From contig NZ_CP082909.1 in NCBI RefSeq assembly GCF_023822025.1, positions 3,772,001 through 3,836,000 on the forward strand: DNA of 64,000 bases, written 5' to 3'. Below, piece after piece: positions 8,469 to 17,799 of the stretch. Source of the stretch: Endozoicomonas sp. 4G. GTDB lineage: Bacteria; Pseudomonadota; Gammaproteobacteria; Pseudomonadales; Endozoicomonadaceae. Numbering within the stretch: the stretch's first letter is position 1; each line of letters begins with the position of its first letter. The translations under genes and the position numbers were made by a program. The notes below the pieces were generated by a model. It had not been told where the DNA came from and did no database searches. It worked only from the letters and a program-made list of their open reading frames with translations.

Positions 8469-10085
8469 TCATCTTTTATCAACCTTCTTTTTTTTCCCGT
8501 TAGAGGGCGGCTGGTCATACGCTTTTCTTTTGGGTCTTTCGGGTCTTTCGGATCTCTGATCGGCAGGCAGGTGGGTCTTTTTGTGCTTTTTCAGATCGCT
8601 CCTGTTGTAGGCGCTGTGATCGCAGCCTTCATGATCACAGGGGTGTGCCCTGGATCTCTGGTCGACAGGCAGATGGGTCTGCTTGTGCTTTTTCAGATGG
8701 CTCAGCCAGTTGCTGCGGTAGTTGCAGTCATCATAGTCACACCGGTGTATCTTGTCTCTCTGGTCTTCAGGCAAGTGAGTCTGTTTGTGCTTTTTCAAAT
8801 CACTCGCCCAGTCGGTGCTGTAGTCGCAGCCCTCATGGTCACACCGGTGCACCTTGGCTCTCTGGTCGGCGGGCAGGTGGGTCCGTTTGTGCGTTTTCAA
8901 ATCGCCCTTGTAGTCGCTGCTGTAGTTGCAGCCCTCATGGTCACAATGGTGCACCTTGGCTCTCTGGTCGGCGGGCAGATGGGTCCATTTGTGCCTTTTC
9001 AGATGACCAAGCTGGTTGGTGCTGTAGTCGCAGCCTTCACGGTCACAGCGGTGAAGCCAGGTTCTCTGGTCGGCAGGCAGGTGGATCTGTTGGTGGGTTT
9101 TCAGACTGCCCTTGTGATCAGTCCTATAGTCGCAGCCCTCATGGTCACACTGGTGCACCTTGGGGTTCCTGGGTCGCTGGTCGGCAGGCAGGTGGATCTG
9201 TTTGTGGATTTTCAGACTACCCTTGTAGTCAGTTCTGTAGTTGCAGCCCTCATGGTCACATTGGTGTACCTTGGCTCTCTGGTCGGCAGGCAGGTGGATT
9301 GGTTTGTGCTTTTTCAGATCGGCCACCCGGTCAGTGCTGTAGTTGCAGCCCTCGTGTTCACACTGGTGCCGCTTGGCTCTCCGGTCGGCAGGCGCTTCTG
9401 CCCCTGACTCAGTGGGTATTTTATTGTCTGAAGTGGAGTCCTGGCTAATCATTTTCAGTCCCAGAGCCAAAAAATACTGACTCGTTTCGTTTAATGTCTG
9501 AAAAGGATCAACGGTCGTGCTTGCACACTGAACATCAGTTTCTTCTTCGTTTGAATAGCTGTCGCTGTTTTCAGCGGAGCTGCCGTCTTCTTGATTGTCA
9601 GAACCCTTATCAGAGGCTGCCCGACGGTAAGCCTTAGCTACGACGCCAGGGTCAGGTTGAGGTTGAGGGTCAGGTTGAGGGTCAGGTTGAGGGTCAAGAG
9701 AGTCGCCGGTGGCAGGAAAAAAGCAATAGCGAGTGTCTGACTTTAAGAGTGGCTTTAAGAGGATATCATCACCGAAACAAACTCGTGGCATGTCACTGTG
9801 GTTCTCGTCGGATTCTTGCTGCAACTCCCACCATTCAATAGCCTCGCTCTCTTCACTTTCGTCAGGTAGAAGCATTATCCGGGTGGGTTGGCTATTTCCC
9901 AAGCACACCTCAATAAAGGGCTTCGGGATATTGATAAGCGCTTTGCCGACAGCCAGAGCGAAGAGAAAAGGCATACTATTTTTCCAAGTTTTCCGAGCAT
10001 CCCAGGCTTCCCGAGCGTGACTATTAGAGCAATGCATAGAAAAAGCAACTGCCAAGATCACAATCAATAGTTTTTTGAATAGCAA
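8469..10085 (-). CDS. zf6: exported C2H2 zinc-finger protein, 8 fingers, divergent N-terminus
   Basis: 538 aa. The signal peptide (MLFKKLLIVILAVAFSMHC...SHA) is followed by an N-terminal domain unlike zf1-zf5: a REAWDARKTWKN segment, LAVGKALINIPKPFIEV, and an acidic EESEAIEWWELQQE stretch. The GDDILLKPLLKSDTRYCF box is conserved, then a Pro-rich DPQPDPQPDPQPQPDP repeat. The acidic segment is less repetitive. There is no half-finger; a spacer ESGAEAPADRRAKR leads straight into eight fingers: RVAD, YKGS, HKGS, QLGH, YKGD, WASD, WLSH, NRSD. The last has His instead of Tyr after the second cysteine (CDHSAYNRSDL). Tail KRK...GKKKK-VDKR. A poly-T run of 8 in the tail codons is intact, in contrast to zf7. 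Confidence 0.9.
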   Translation of the reverse strand: MLFKKLLIVILAVAFSMHCSNSHAREAWDARKTWKNSMPFLFALAVGKALINIPKPFIEVCLGNSQPTRIMLLPDESEESEAIEWWELQQESDENHSDMPRVCFGDDILLKPLLKSDTRYCFFPATGDSLDPQPDPQPDPQPQPDPGVVAKAYRRAASDKGSDNQEDGSSAENSDSYSNEEETDVQCASTTVDPFQTLNETSQYFLALGLKMISQDSTSDNKIPTESGAEAPADRRAKRHQCEHEGCNYSTDRVADLKKHKPIHLPADQRAKVHQCDHEGCNYRTDYKGSLKIHKQIHLPADQRPRNPKVHQCDHEGCDYRTDHKGSLKTHQQIHLPADQRTWLHRCDREGCDYSTNQLGHLKRHKWTHLPADQRAKVHHCDHEGCNYSSDYKGDLKTHKRTHLPADQRAKVHRCDHEGCDYSTDWASDLKKHKQTHLPEDQRDKIHRCDYDDCNYRSNWLSHLKKHKQTHLPVDQRSRAHPCDHEGCDHSAYNRSDLKKHKKTHLPADQRSERPERPKRKAYDQPPSNGKKKKVDKR

Positions 10086-10132
10086 GGTCCGGCTTCCCAG
10101 TCATTGAAATGTTTATTGGGGAATCAGGTTAG

Positions 10133-11713
10133 TCAAAATCTGGAGAGACGTCGGAGATTTTTTTGAGGCCAGTTCGGAGGCGGATCATTCTTTATCAACC
10201 TTCTTTTTTTCCCGTTAGATGGCGGCTGGTCATACGCTTTCCTTTTGAGTCTCTGGTCGAGAGGCAGGTGTATTTTTTTGTGCATTTTCAGATTGCCCAA
10301 GTAGCCGGTGCTGTAGTTGCAGCCCTCATGGTCACACTGGTGCACCTTGAGCCTCTTGGCTCTCTGGTCGGCAGGTAAGTGGGTCAGTTTGTGCGCTTTC
10401 AGATTGCCCTTATGGTCTGTGCTGTAGCTGCAGCCCTCATGGTCACACTGGCGCAACTTGAGTCTCTCGTCGGCAGACAGATGGGTCCGTTTGTGCATTT
10501 TCAGATGACTCATGTAGCTGGCTTCGTAGTTGCAGCCTTCATGGTCACACTGAAGCCTGTGTCTCTTGACTCTCTGGTCGGCAGGCAAGTGGGTCTGTTT
10601 GTGCCTTTTCAGACTGCCCTTCAGGTCGGTTCTGTAGTTGCAGCCCTTATGGTCACACTGATGCACTCGGGGTCCCCTGGGTCTCTGGTTGGCAGGCAAA
10701 TGGGTCTGTTTGTGCCTTTTCAGATTGAACGTATACTCGGTGCTGTAGTTGCAGCCTTCATGGTCACAGTGGTGCACCTTGGGTCTCTTGGTTCTCTGGT
10801 CGGCAGGCAGGTGAATTTGTGTGTGCTTTTTCAGATCGCTCAACCGGTCGGTGCTGTAGTTGCAGCCTTCATAGTCACAGTGGTGCACCTTGGGTCTCTG
10901 GTCGGCAGGCAGGTGGGTCTGTTGGTGCTCATTCAGAGTCGCACAATACTGACTGATTCCATGTAATGCTAGAAAAGAGTCAGGTGCCGTGCTTACACAC
11001 AGAACATCAGCTTCGGTATCAGTTTCGGTTTCGGTTTCGGTTTCGGTTTCGGTTTCGGTATCAGTTTCGTCTTCATTTGCAGGGTTGTCGCTACTTTTAT
11101 CAGGGCTGCCGCTGTCTTCACTGCCACTGTCTTCGCTGTCGGCACTATCATCAGAGGCTGCCTGACGGTAAGCCTTAGCTTCGACGCCAGAATCAGAAGA
11201 AAAGCAATGGCGAGTGTCTGGCTTCAGGAGTAGGTCGTCACCGAAGCAAACTTCTGGCATGTCGAAGTGGCACCATTTTATGGCTTCGTTCTCCTCTTCA
11301 ATACCCTCCTCTTCTGGTTCCTCAGAGCTTTTGTCGCTGCTAAAACGAGAGAACATCAGTCTCCCCCTGTGCCTGGCTGTGGCAATGATTTCACGTTGCT
11401 GATCGTCTTTTTGCTGTATCTCTCTGACGATAGCTTTAACCATAGAGTCAAGTTCTGGTAGCGCATCCCGGACTGGGAAAAAAATTTCAGTATGCCAATA
11501 CTGTGTGTCAGAGACTGGCAGGGCATCAGCTTCCCTGAGGTAAACTCTTTTCGTGGATAACACTTCAATAAAAGACCTCGGGGTCTTGATATGTGCCTTG
11601 CCGACAGCCAGAGCAAAGAGCAAAGACAACCTGTTTTCCTGAGCGTGACCATTAGAGCAATGCACGAAAAAGGCAATGGTCAAGGTCAAAATCAACGTTT
11701 TTTTGGATAGCAA
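10133..11713 (-). CDS. zf7: exported C2H2 zinc-finger protein, 6 fingers, frameshifted C-terminal tail
   Basis: 526 aa. The N-terminal domain has an extra helical segment (MVKAIVREIQQKDDQQREII...) shared with zf8, zf14, zf21 and zf23, and a Thr-Glu dipeptide repeat from five GGTTTC units (+ strand, 11027-11056). A half-finger (LNEHQQTH) precedes six fingers: RLSD, YTFN, LKGS, YMSH, HKGN, YLGN. In the tail, the poly-T run corresponding to 8 T in zf6 has 7 here (from 10203), so the usual GKKKKVDKR* becomes GKKRRLIKNDPPPNW... and runs about 20 residues longer, shortening the spacer to zf6 to 47 bp. The tail stays basic (KRK...KKRR). The shift could be natural slippage or a sequencing error. Confidence 0.85.
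   Translation of the reverse strand: MLSKKTLILTLTIAFFVHCSNGHAQENRLSLLFALAVGKAHIKTPRSFIEVLSTKRVYLREADALPVSDTQYWHTEIFFPVRDALPELDSMVKAIVREIQQKDDQQREIIATARHRGRLMFSRFSSDKSSEEPEEEGIEEENEAIKWCHFDMPEVCFGDDLLLKPDTRHCFSSDSGVEAKAYRQAASDDSADSEDSGSEDSGSPDKSSDNPANEDETDTETETETETETETDTEADVLCVSTAPDSFLALHGISQYCATLNEHQQTHLPADQRPKVHHCDYEGCNYSTDRLSDLKKHTQIHLPADQRTKRPKVHHCDHEGCNYSTEYTFNLKRHKQTHLPANQRPRGPRVHQCDHKGCNYRTDLKGSLKRHKQTHLPADQRVKRHRLQCDHEGCNYEASYMSHLKMHKRTHLSADERLKLRQCDHEGCSYSTDHKGNLKAHKLTHLPADQRAKRLKVHQCDHEGCNYSTGYLGNLKMHKKIHLPLDQRLKRKAYDQPPSNGKKRRLIKNDPPPNWPQKNLRRLSRF
11027..11056. repeat. GGTTTC hexanucleotide repeat x5 in zf7
   Basis: Encodes the Thr-Glu dipeptide run in the acidic segment; flanked by variant units GGTATC and AGTTTC. 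Confidence 0.9.
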
Positions 11714-11822
11714 GGTCTGGCTTCCCAGTCGTTGAAATGTTTATTAGAAGTTCAGGTTAGTCAAAGTCTGGAGAATGGTCGGAGTTTTTTTTGAGGTGGC
11801 TCGGAGGGTGGATCACTCTTTA

Positions 11823-13301
11823 TCACTCTTTATCACCCTTCTTTCTTTTCTTGTCAGATGGCGGCTGGCCATACGCTTTCCTCTTGAGTCTCTGCCCGGC
11901 AGGCAGGTGGGTCTGTTTATGCGTTTTCAGATTGCTCGCATAGTTGGTTCTGAAGTTGCAGCCCTCATGGTCACACTGAGACACCCAGAGTCTCTGGTCG
12001 GCAGGCAGATGGATCTGTTTGTGCCTTTTCAGATGGCTCATGCTGACGGTGCTGTAGTCGCAGCCCCCGTGGTCACACTGGTGCATCTTGAGTCTCTTGG
12101 ATTTCTGGTCGGCAGACAGGTGAGTCTGTTTGTGCCTTTCCAGATGGCCCCTGTGGTCGGTGCTGTAGTCGCACCCCTCATGGTCACACTGGTGCATCCT
12201 GAGTCTCTGGTCGGCAGGCAAGTGGGTCTGTTTGTGCAGTTTCAGATTGCCCGTGTGGTCGGTGCTGAAGTTGCAGCCCTCATGGCCACACTGGTGCGGC
12301 TTGAACCTCTGGTCGACAGGCAGGTGGGTCTGTTTGTGCCTTTTCAGATGGCTCACCCATCCGGCGCCGAAGTTGCAGCCCTCATGGTCACACCGGTGCG
12401 TCCTGAGTTTCTGGTCGGCTGCCAGGTGAGTCTGTTTGTGCTTTTTCAGACGGCTCAGCCATACGGCGCTGAAGTTGCAGCCCTCATGGTCACACCGGTG
12501 CGTTCTGGGTTTCTGGTCGGCAACCAGGTGGGGCTTTGGCTCAGTGGTTATTTCACCATCTGAAATGGAGTTCTGGTCAATCATTTTCTGTCTCAGAGTC
12601 GCACAATAGTCACTGATTTCGTTTAATGCTTGAAAAGGATCAGGTGTCGTGTTTATAAACAAGACACCCGTTTCGCTATCAGTTTCGTCTTCGTTTGAAG
12701 GGTTGTCGCTGCTTTCATCAGAGTTTCCACTGTCTTCACTCCCACTGTCTTCGCTGTAAGCACTATCACCAGAGGCTGCTCGACGGTAAGCCTTAGCTTC
12801 GATGCCAGAGTCAGGAGAAAAGCAATAGCGAGTGCCCGGCTTTAAGAGGATGTCATCAGCGAAGCAAACTCGTAGCATGTCGCGGTGCTCCACCTCGGGT
12901 TCTTGCTGCAACTGCCACCATTCAATCGTCTCGCTCTCTTCTTCAATGCCCTCTTCTGCTGGTTCCTCAGCCCTTTTGCTGTCTCTGAAGCAAGAGAGCA
13001 TCAGGCTGCCCCTTTGTCTGGCTGTGGCAATGATTTCACGTTGCTGATCGTTTCTTTGCTGTATCTCAGTGGCGATCGCTTTAACCATGGAGTCAAGTTC
13101 CGGTTGCCCATCCCGGACTGGGAAAAGAGGGAGAAGAATAGTTCCGACGCCCGGGGAGTAAAGACCGATTTTCAAGTTGTCCTCAGATAGCAGCCTTAGA
13201 GCGAAGAGCAAAGACAACCTATTTTCATGAGCATTGCCATCAGAGCAATGCACAGAAAAGGCAAAGACCAAGGTCAAAATCAATAGTTTTTTGTATAGCA
13301 A
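11823..13301 (-). CDS. zf8: exported C2H2 zinc-finger protein, 6 fingers
   Basis: 492 aa, TTG start (MLYKKLLILTLVFAFSVHC). It has the long N-terminal type: a VGTILLPLFPVRDGQPELDSMVKAIATEIQQRNDQQREII helix, an EEPAEEGIEEESETIEWWQLQQE acidic patch, then the FADDILLKP box. Acidic segment AYSEDSGSEDSGNSDESS. The box before the fingers is MIDQNSISDGEI, without lysine. Six fingers: WLSR, WVSH, HTGN, HRGH, SMSH, YASN. The first two have Ala or Gly at the usual Thr (FSAVWLSRL, FGAGWVSHL) and linkers LAADQKLRTH, a local pair duplication. Tail KRK...DKKRKK. Confidence 0.9.
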   Translation of the reverse strand: MLYKKLLILTLVFAFSVHCSDGNAHENRLSLLFALRLLSEDNLKIGLYSPGVGTILLPLFPVRDGQPELDSMVKAIATEIQQRNDQQREIIATARQRGSLMLSCFRDSKRAEEPAEEGIEEESETIEWWQLQQEPEVEHRDMLRVCFADDILLKPGTRYCFSPDSGIEAKAYRRAASGDSAYSEDSGSEDSGNSDESSDNPSNEDETDSETGVLFINTTPDPFQALNEISDYCATLRQKMIDQNSISDGEITTEPKPHLVADQKPRTHRCDHEGCNFSAVWLSRLKKHKQTHLAADQKLRTHRCDHEGCNFGAGWVSHLKRHKQTHLPVDQRFKPHQCGHEGCNFSTDHTGNLKLHKQTHLPADQRLRMHQCDHEGCDYSTDHRGHLERHKQTHLSADQKSKRLKMHQCDHGGCDYSTVSMSHLKRHKQIHLPADQRLWVSQCDHEGCNFRTNYASNLKTHKQTHLPAGQRLKRKAYGQPPSDKKRKKGDKE

Positions 13302-13375
13302 GGTCTGGCTTCCCAGTCGTTGAACTGTTTATTGAGAAGTCAGGTTAGTCAAAATCCGGGGAGAGGTCGGAGGTT

Positions 13376-14488
13376 TCATTCTTGATCACCCTTCTTTCTT
13401 TTCTCGTTAGAGGGTGGCTGGTCATACGCTTTCCTTTTGGGTCTTTTGGTTCTCTGGTCGGCAGGCAGGTGGGTCTGTTTGTGCGTTTTCAGATTGCTTG
13501 CCAGGTCGGTGCTGTAGCTGCAGCCCTTATGGTCACACTGGTGCACCCTGAGTCTCTGGTCGACAGGCAGGTGGGTCTGTTTGTGCCTTTTCAGATTGCC
13601 CGCCTGGTTGGAGCTGAAGTCGCAACCCTCATGGTCGCACAGGTGCACCTTGAGTTTCCTGGGTCTCTGGTCGGCAGGCAGGTGAGTCTGTTTGTGCCTT
13701 TTCAGATGGCACGGCTGGTCGGTGCTGTAGTCGCAGTCCTCATGATCACACTGGTGCACCCTGGGTCTCTGGTCGACAGGCAGGTGGGTCTGTTTGTGCT
13801 TTTTCAGATTGCCCGCCAGGTTGCTGCTGTAGTTGCATCCCTCATGGTCGCACAGGTGCACCTTGAGTTTCCTGGGTCTCTGGTCGGCAGGCAGGTGGGT
13901 CTGCTTGTGCCTTTTCAGATCGCCCGCATAGTTGGAGCTGTAATTGCATCCCTCATGGTCACACTGGTGCTGCTTTTTGGGTCTCTGGTCGACAGGCAGG
14001 TGGGGCTTTGACTCGGTGGGTATTTTACTGTCTGAAATGGACTCCTGATCCATTATTTTCAGTCTCAGAGTCGCACAATACTGACTGAATTCGTTTAATG
14101 CTTGAAAAGAATCAGGTGCCTTGTTTACAGGTTGAACATCAGTTTCGTCTTCGTCAGAACAGTTGTCGCTGCTGTCATCAGAGGTACCGCTGTCTTCGCT
14201 GTCACTGTCTTCGCTGTCACTGTCTTCGCTGTAGGCACTATCATCAGAGGCTGCCCGACGGTAAGCCTCAGCTTCGACACCAGGGTCAGGTGCAGGTAGA
14301 AGCCTTATCCGGGTGGGTTGGTTATTTCCGAAGAACACCTCAATAACGAGCTTCGGGATATTAATGAGCGCCTTGCCGACAGCCGGGGCGAAGAGCAAAG
14401 GCAACCTGTTTTCCTGAGCATGACCATGAGAGCAATGCACAGAAACGGCCATGACCAAGATCAAAATCAATGTTTTTTTGAATAGCAA
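13376..14488 (-). CDS. zf9: exported C2H2 zinc-finger protein, 5 fingers
   Basis: 370 aa, a short member. The N-terminal domain is truncated: after LAVGK-type sequence (APAVGKALINIPKLVIEV) and RIRLLPAPDPGVEAEAYRR it goes directly to the acidic segment and lacks the GDDILLKP box. The box before the fingers is IMDQESISDSKI. A KPHLPVDQRPKKQ spacer replaces the half-finger. Five fingers: YAGD, LAGN, QPCH, QAGN, LASN, alternating with two nearly identical long linkers (PADQRPRKLKVHLC), so fingers 1-3 and 3-5 look like a duplicated two-finger unit. Tail KRK...EKRKK. The first finger and N-terminal half match zf12. Confidence 0.9.
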   Translation of the reverse strand: MLFKKTLILILVMAVSVHCSHGHAQENRLPLLFAPAVGKALINIPKLVIEVFFGNNQPTRIRLLPAPDPGVEAEAYRRAASDDSAYSEDSDSEDSDSEDSGTSDDSSDNCSDEDETDVQPVNKAPDSFQALNEFSQYCATLRLKIMDQESISDSKIPTESKPHLPVDQRPKKQHQCDHEGCNYSSNYAGDLKRHKQTHLPADQRPRKLKVHLCDHEGCNYSSNLAGNLKKHKQTHLPVDQRPRVHQCDHEDCDYSTDQPCHLKRHKQTHLPADQRPRKLKVHLCDHEGCDFSSNQAGNLKRHKQTHLPVDQRLRVHQCDHKGCSYSTDLASNLKTHKQTHLPADQRTKRPKRKAYDQPPSNEKRKKGDQE

Positions 14489-14587
14489 GACTTGGCTTCC
14501 CAGTCGTTGAACTGTTTATTGTAAATTCAGGTTAGTCAAAATCTGGAACGAGGTTGGAGGTTTCTTTGCGGCGGGTTGGGAGGTGGA

Positions 14588-16255
14588 TCATTTTTTATCG
14601 TCCTTCTTTCTTTTCTTGTTAGATGGCGGCTGGTCATTCGCTTTTCTTTTGGGTCTCTTAAGTCTCTGGTCGGCAGGCAGGTGGATCCGTTTGTGCTTTT
14701 TCAGATCGCTCGCCCATTTGCTGCGGTAATCGCAGCCCTCATGGTCACACTGGTGCACCTTGAGTCTTATGGGTCTCTGGTCGGCAGGCAGGTGGATCTG
14801 TTGGTGCTTATTCAGATTGCCCTTCAGGTCGGTGCTGTAGTTGCAGCCTTCATAGTCACACTGGTGCACCTTGAGTCTTATGGGTCTCTGGTCAGCAGGC
14901 AGGTGGGTCTGTTTGTGCGTTTTCAGATTGCCTTTCAGGTAGGTTCTGTAGTTGCAGCCCTCATGGTCACACTGGTGCACCTTGAGTCTTATGGGTCTCT
15001 GGTCGGCAGGCAGGTGGATCCGTTTGTGCTTTTTCAGATCGCTCGCCCATTTGCTGCGGTAATCGCAGCCCTCATGGTCACACTGGTGCACTTTGAGTCT
15101 TATGGGTCTCTGGTCGGCAGGCAGGTGGGTCTCTTTGTGCGTTTTCAGATTGCCCTTGAGGCCAGTGCTGAAGTTGCAGCCTTCATGGCCACAATGGTGC
15201 ACCTTGGGTCTTGTGGGTCTCTGGTCGGCAGGCAGGTGGGTCTTTTTGTGCGTTTTCAGATTGCCCTTCAGGTAGGTTCTGTAGTTGCAGCCCTCATGGT
15301 CACACTGATGCACCTTGGGTCTTATGGGTCTCTGGTCGACAGGCAGGTGGATATGTTTGTGCTTTTTCAGATCGCACGCCCGGTCGGTGCTGTAATCGCA
15401 GCCCTGGTGATCACACTGGTGCACTTTGGGTCTCTGGTCGACAGGCAGGTGGATCTGTTTGTGCTTTCTCAGATCGCTCGCCCGGTCGGTGCTGTAATCG
15501 CAGCCCTGATGGTCACACTGGTGCACCTTGGGTCTCTGGTCGGCAGGCAGGTGGATCTGTTTGTGCTTTTTCAGATCGCTCGCCCGGTCGGTGCTGTAAT
15601 CGCAGCCCCGATGGTTACACTGGTGCACCTTGGGTCTCTGGTCGGCAGGCAGATGGGTCCGTTTGTGGCTTTTCAGATGGCTTTTGTAGCCGGTGCTGTA
15701 GTTACAGCCCTCATGGCTACACTGGTGCACTTTGGGTCTCTGGTCAGCAGGCAGGTGGGTTTGTTTGTGCGTTTTTAGATGGCATTTGTTGCCGGTGCTG
15801 TAGTTGCAGCCCTCATGGTCACACTGATGCTCTTTGGGTCCCTGGTCAGCAGACAGGTGGGTTTGTTTGTGTAACTCGGTGGCTATTTCACTGTCTGAAG
15901 TGGGCTCCTGATTAATCATTTCTAGTCTCAGAGTCGCACAAACCTCACTGATTTCTTTTAGTGCTCGAAAAGGCTCAGGTGTCGTGTTTACACACTGAAC
16001 ATTGGTTTCGGTATCAGTTTCGTCTTCTTCAGGACTGCTGTCGCTGTTTTTATCAGAGGTACCCTTGTCTTCACTGCCACTGTCTTCGCTGTAGGCACTA
16101 TCATCAGAGACTGCCCGGCTGTAAGTCCTGGCTCCGAAGTCATAATCAGGAGAAAAGCCATAGTGGGTGTCTGGTTTTACCTGAGCGTGACCATTGGAGC
16201 AGTGCACAGAAAAAGCAATGGTCAGGGTCAAAATTAATGGTTTTTTGGATAGCAA
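14588..16255 (-). CDS. zf10: exported C2H2 zinc-finger protein, 11 fingers, minimal N-terminal domain
   Basis: 555 aa. The signal peptide (MLSKKPLILTLTIAFSVHCSNGHA) is followed almost at once by VKPDTHYGFSPDYDFGARTYSR, so most of the N-terminal domain has been deleted. The acidic segment is short (AYSEDSGSEDKGTSDKNS). A half-finger (LHKQTHLSADQ) precedes eleven fingers: NKCH, YKSH, RASD, RASD, RACD, LKGN, LKGN, WASD, LKGN, LKGN, WASD. The WASD-LKGN pair, with its PIRLKVHQ linkers, recurs as blocks, a clear internal multi-finger duplication. Tail KRK...KKRKKDDKK. TTG start. Confidence 0.9.
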   Translation of the reverse strand: MLSKKPLILTLTIAFSVHCSNGHAQVKPDTHYGFSPDYDFGARTYSRAVSDDSAYSEDSGSEDKGTSDKNSDSSPEEDETDTETNVQCVNTTPEPFRALKEISEVCATLRLEMINQEPTSDSEIATELHKQTHLSADQGPKEHQCDHEGCNYSTGNKCHLKTHKQTHLPADQRPKVHQCSHEGCNYSTGYKSHLKSHKRTHLPADQRPKVHQCNHRGCDYSTDRASDLKKHKQIHLPADQRPKVHQCDHQGCDYSTDRASDLRKHKQIHLPVDQRPKVHQCDHQGCDYSTDRACDLKKHKHIHLPVDQRPIRPKVHQCDHEGCNYRTYLKGNLKTHKKTHLPADQRPTRPKVHHCGHEGCNFSTGLKGNLKTHKETHLPADQRPIRLKVHQCDHEGCDYRSKWASDLKKHKRIHLPADQRPIRLKVHQCDHEGCNYRTYLKGNLKTHKQTHLPADQRPIRLKVHQCDYEGCNYSTDLKGNLNKHQQIHLPADQRPIRLKVHQCDHEGCDYRSKWASDLKKHKRIHLPADQRLKRPKRKANDQPPSNKKRKKDDKK

Positions 16256-16353
16256 GGCCTGGCTTCCCAGTCGTTGAACTGTTTATTGGAAATTCAGGTT
16301 AGTCAAAATCTGGAGAGATGTGGGTGGTTTCTTTAGGTCGGGTTAGATGCGGA

Positions 16354-17700
16354 TCATTCTTTATCACCCTTCTTTCTTTTCTTGTTAGATGGCGGCGGGT
16401 CATAGGCTTTTCTTTTGGGTCTCTTGGGTCTCTGGTCGGCAGGCAGGTGGGTCTCTTTGTGCTTTTTCAGATCGCTCGCCCGGTCGGTGCTGTAATCGCA
16501 GCCCTGATGGTCACACTGGTGCACCTTGGGTCTCTGGTCGGCAGACAGGTGGATTTGTTTGTGCCTTTTCAGATGGTTTTTGTTGCTTGTGTCGTAGTTG
16601 CAGCCCTCATGATCGCACTGGTGCATCTTGGGCTTCCTGGGCCTCTGGTCAGCAGGAAGGTGGGTCTCTTTGTGTCTATTCAGACTGCCCCTGTGGTCGG
16701 TTTTGTAGTTGCAGCCCTCATGGTCACACTGGTACGCCCTGAGTCTCTGGTCGACAGGCAGGTGGGTCTGTTTGTGCGTTTTCAGATGGTGCGTCCGGTT
16801 GGTGCTGTAGTCGCAGCCCTCATAGTCACACTGGTGAATCTTGAGTCCTTTGGTTCTCCGATCGGTAGGCAGGTGGGTCTGTTTGTGCTTTTTCAGATTC
16901 CCCTTCAGGTCGGTGCTGTAGTTGCAGCCCTGATGGTCACATTGGTGCACCTTGGGTCTCTGGTCGGCAGGCAGGTGGGTCTGTTTGTGCTTTTTCAGAT
17001 TGCCCTTCAGGTCGGTGCTGTAGTTGCAGCCCTGATGGTCACATTGGTGCACCTTGGGTCTCTGGTCGGCAGGCTGGTGGGTCTGTTTGTGCCTTTTCAG
17101 ATGCCCCCTCTGGTTGGTGCTGTAGTTGCAGCCCTTATGGTCACACTGGTGCACCTTGGGTCTCTGGTCGGCAGGCAGGTGGGTCTGTTTGTGTAACTCG
17201 GTGGCTATTTCACTCCCTGAAGTGGACTCCTGATTAATCATTTGCAGTCTCAGAGTCGCACAGTACTCGCTGAATTCGTTTAATGCTCGAAAAGGCTCAG
17301 GTGTCGTGTTTACACACTGAACATCGGTTTCGGTATCAGTTTCGTCTTCTTCACAACGGTTGTCGCTGTTTTCATCAGAGGTACCCTTGTCTTCACTGTC
17401 ACTGTCTTCGCTGTCACTGTCTTCGCTGTAGGCACTAGCATCAGAGGCTGCCCGGCTGTAAGCCTTAGCTTCGACGCCAGAGTCAGGAGAAGAGTCAGGA
17501 GAGACGCCTGTGGCAGGCAAAAAGCCATAGCGGGTGCCTGAGCAAACCCGTGGCATATCGAAGTAGTACCATTCAATATGCGCCTTGCCGACAGCCAGAG
17601 TGGAGAGCAAAGACAACCTGTTTTCCTGAGCGTGGCCATTGGAGCAGTAAACAGAAAAAACAATGGCGAAGGTTAAAATCAATGGTTTTTTGGATAGCAA
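16354..17700 (-). CDS. zf11: exported C2H2 zinc-finger protein, 7 fingers
   Basis: 448 aa. A short N-terminal domain (LAVGKAHIEWYYFDMPRVCSGTRYGFLPATGV) leads to an acidic segment with two SEDSD units and then MINQESTSGSEI. A half-finger (LHKQTHLPADQ) precedes seven fingers: QRGH, LKGN, LKGN, RTHH, HRGS, NKNH, RASD. Fingers 2 and 3 are encoded by a near-perfect 102-bp tandem duplication (about 16869-16970 and 16971-17072, one mismatch seen). Finger 4 is preceded by a longer linker (PTDRRTKGLKIHQ). Tail KRK...NKKRKK. TTG start. Confidence 0.9.
   Translation of the reverse strand: MLSKKPLILTFAIVFSVYCSNGHAQENRLSLLSTLAVGKAHIEWYYFDMPRVCSGTRYGFLPATGVSPDSSPDSGVEAKAYSRAASDASAYSEDSDSEDSDSEDKGTSDENSDNRCEEDETDTETDVQCVNTTPEPFRALNEFSEYCATLRLQMINQESTSGSEIATELHKQTHLPADQRPKVHQCDHKGCNYSTNQRGHLKRHKQTHQPADQRPKVHQCDHQGCNYSTDLKGNLKKHKQTHLPADQRPKVHQCDHQGCNYSTDLKGNLKKHKQTHLPTDRRTKGLKIHQCDYEGCDYSTNRTHHLKTHKQTHLPVDQRLRAYQCDHEGCNYKTDHRGSLNRHKETHLPADQRPRKPKMHQCDHEGCNYDTSNKNHLKRHKQIHLSADQRPKVHQCDHQGCDYSTDRASDLKKHKETHLPADQRPKRPKRKAYDPPPSNKKRKKGDKE
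16869..17072. repeat. near-perfect 102-bp tandem duplication (two fingers of zf11)
   Basis: Two adjacent finger units encode the same quartet LKGN and differ at one base by eye. Boundaries approximate. Confidence 0.8.
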
Positions 17701-17799
17701 GGATTGGCTTCCCAGTCGCTGAACTGTTTATTGAGAAGTCAGGTTAGTCAAAATCTGGAAAGAGGTCGGAGGTTTCTTTGAACCGGGTTGGGAAGCGGA

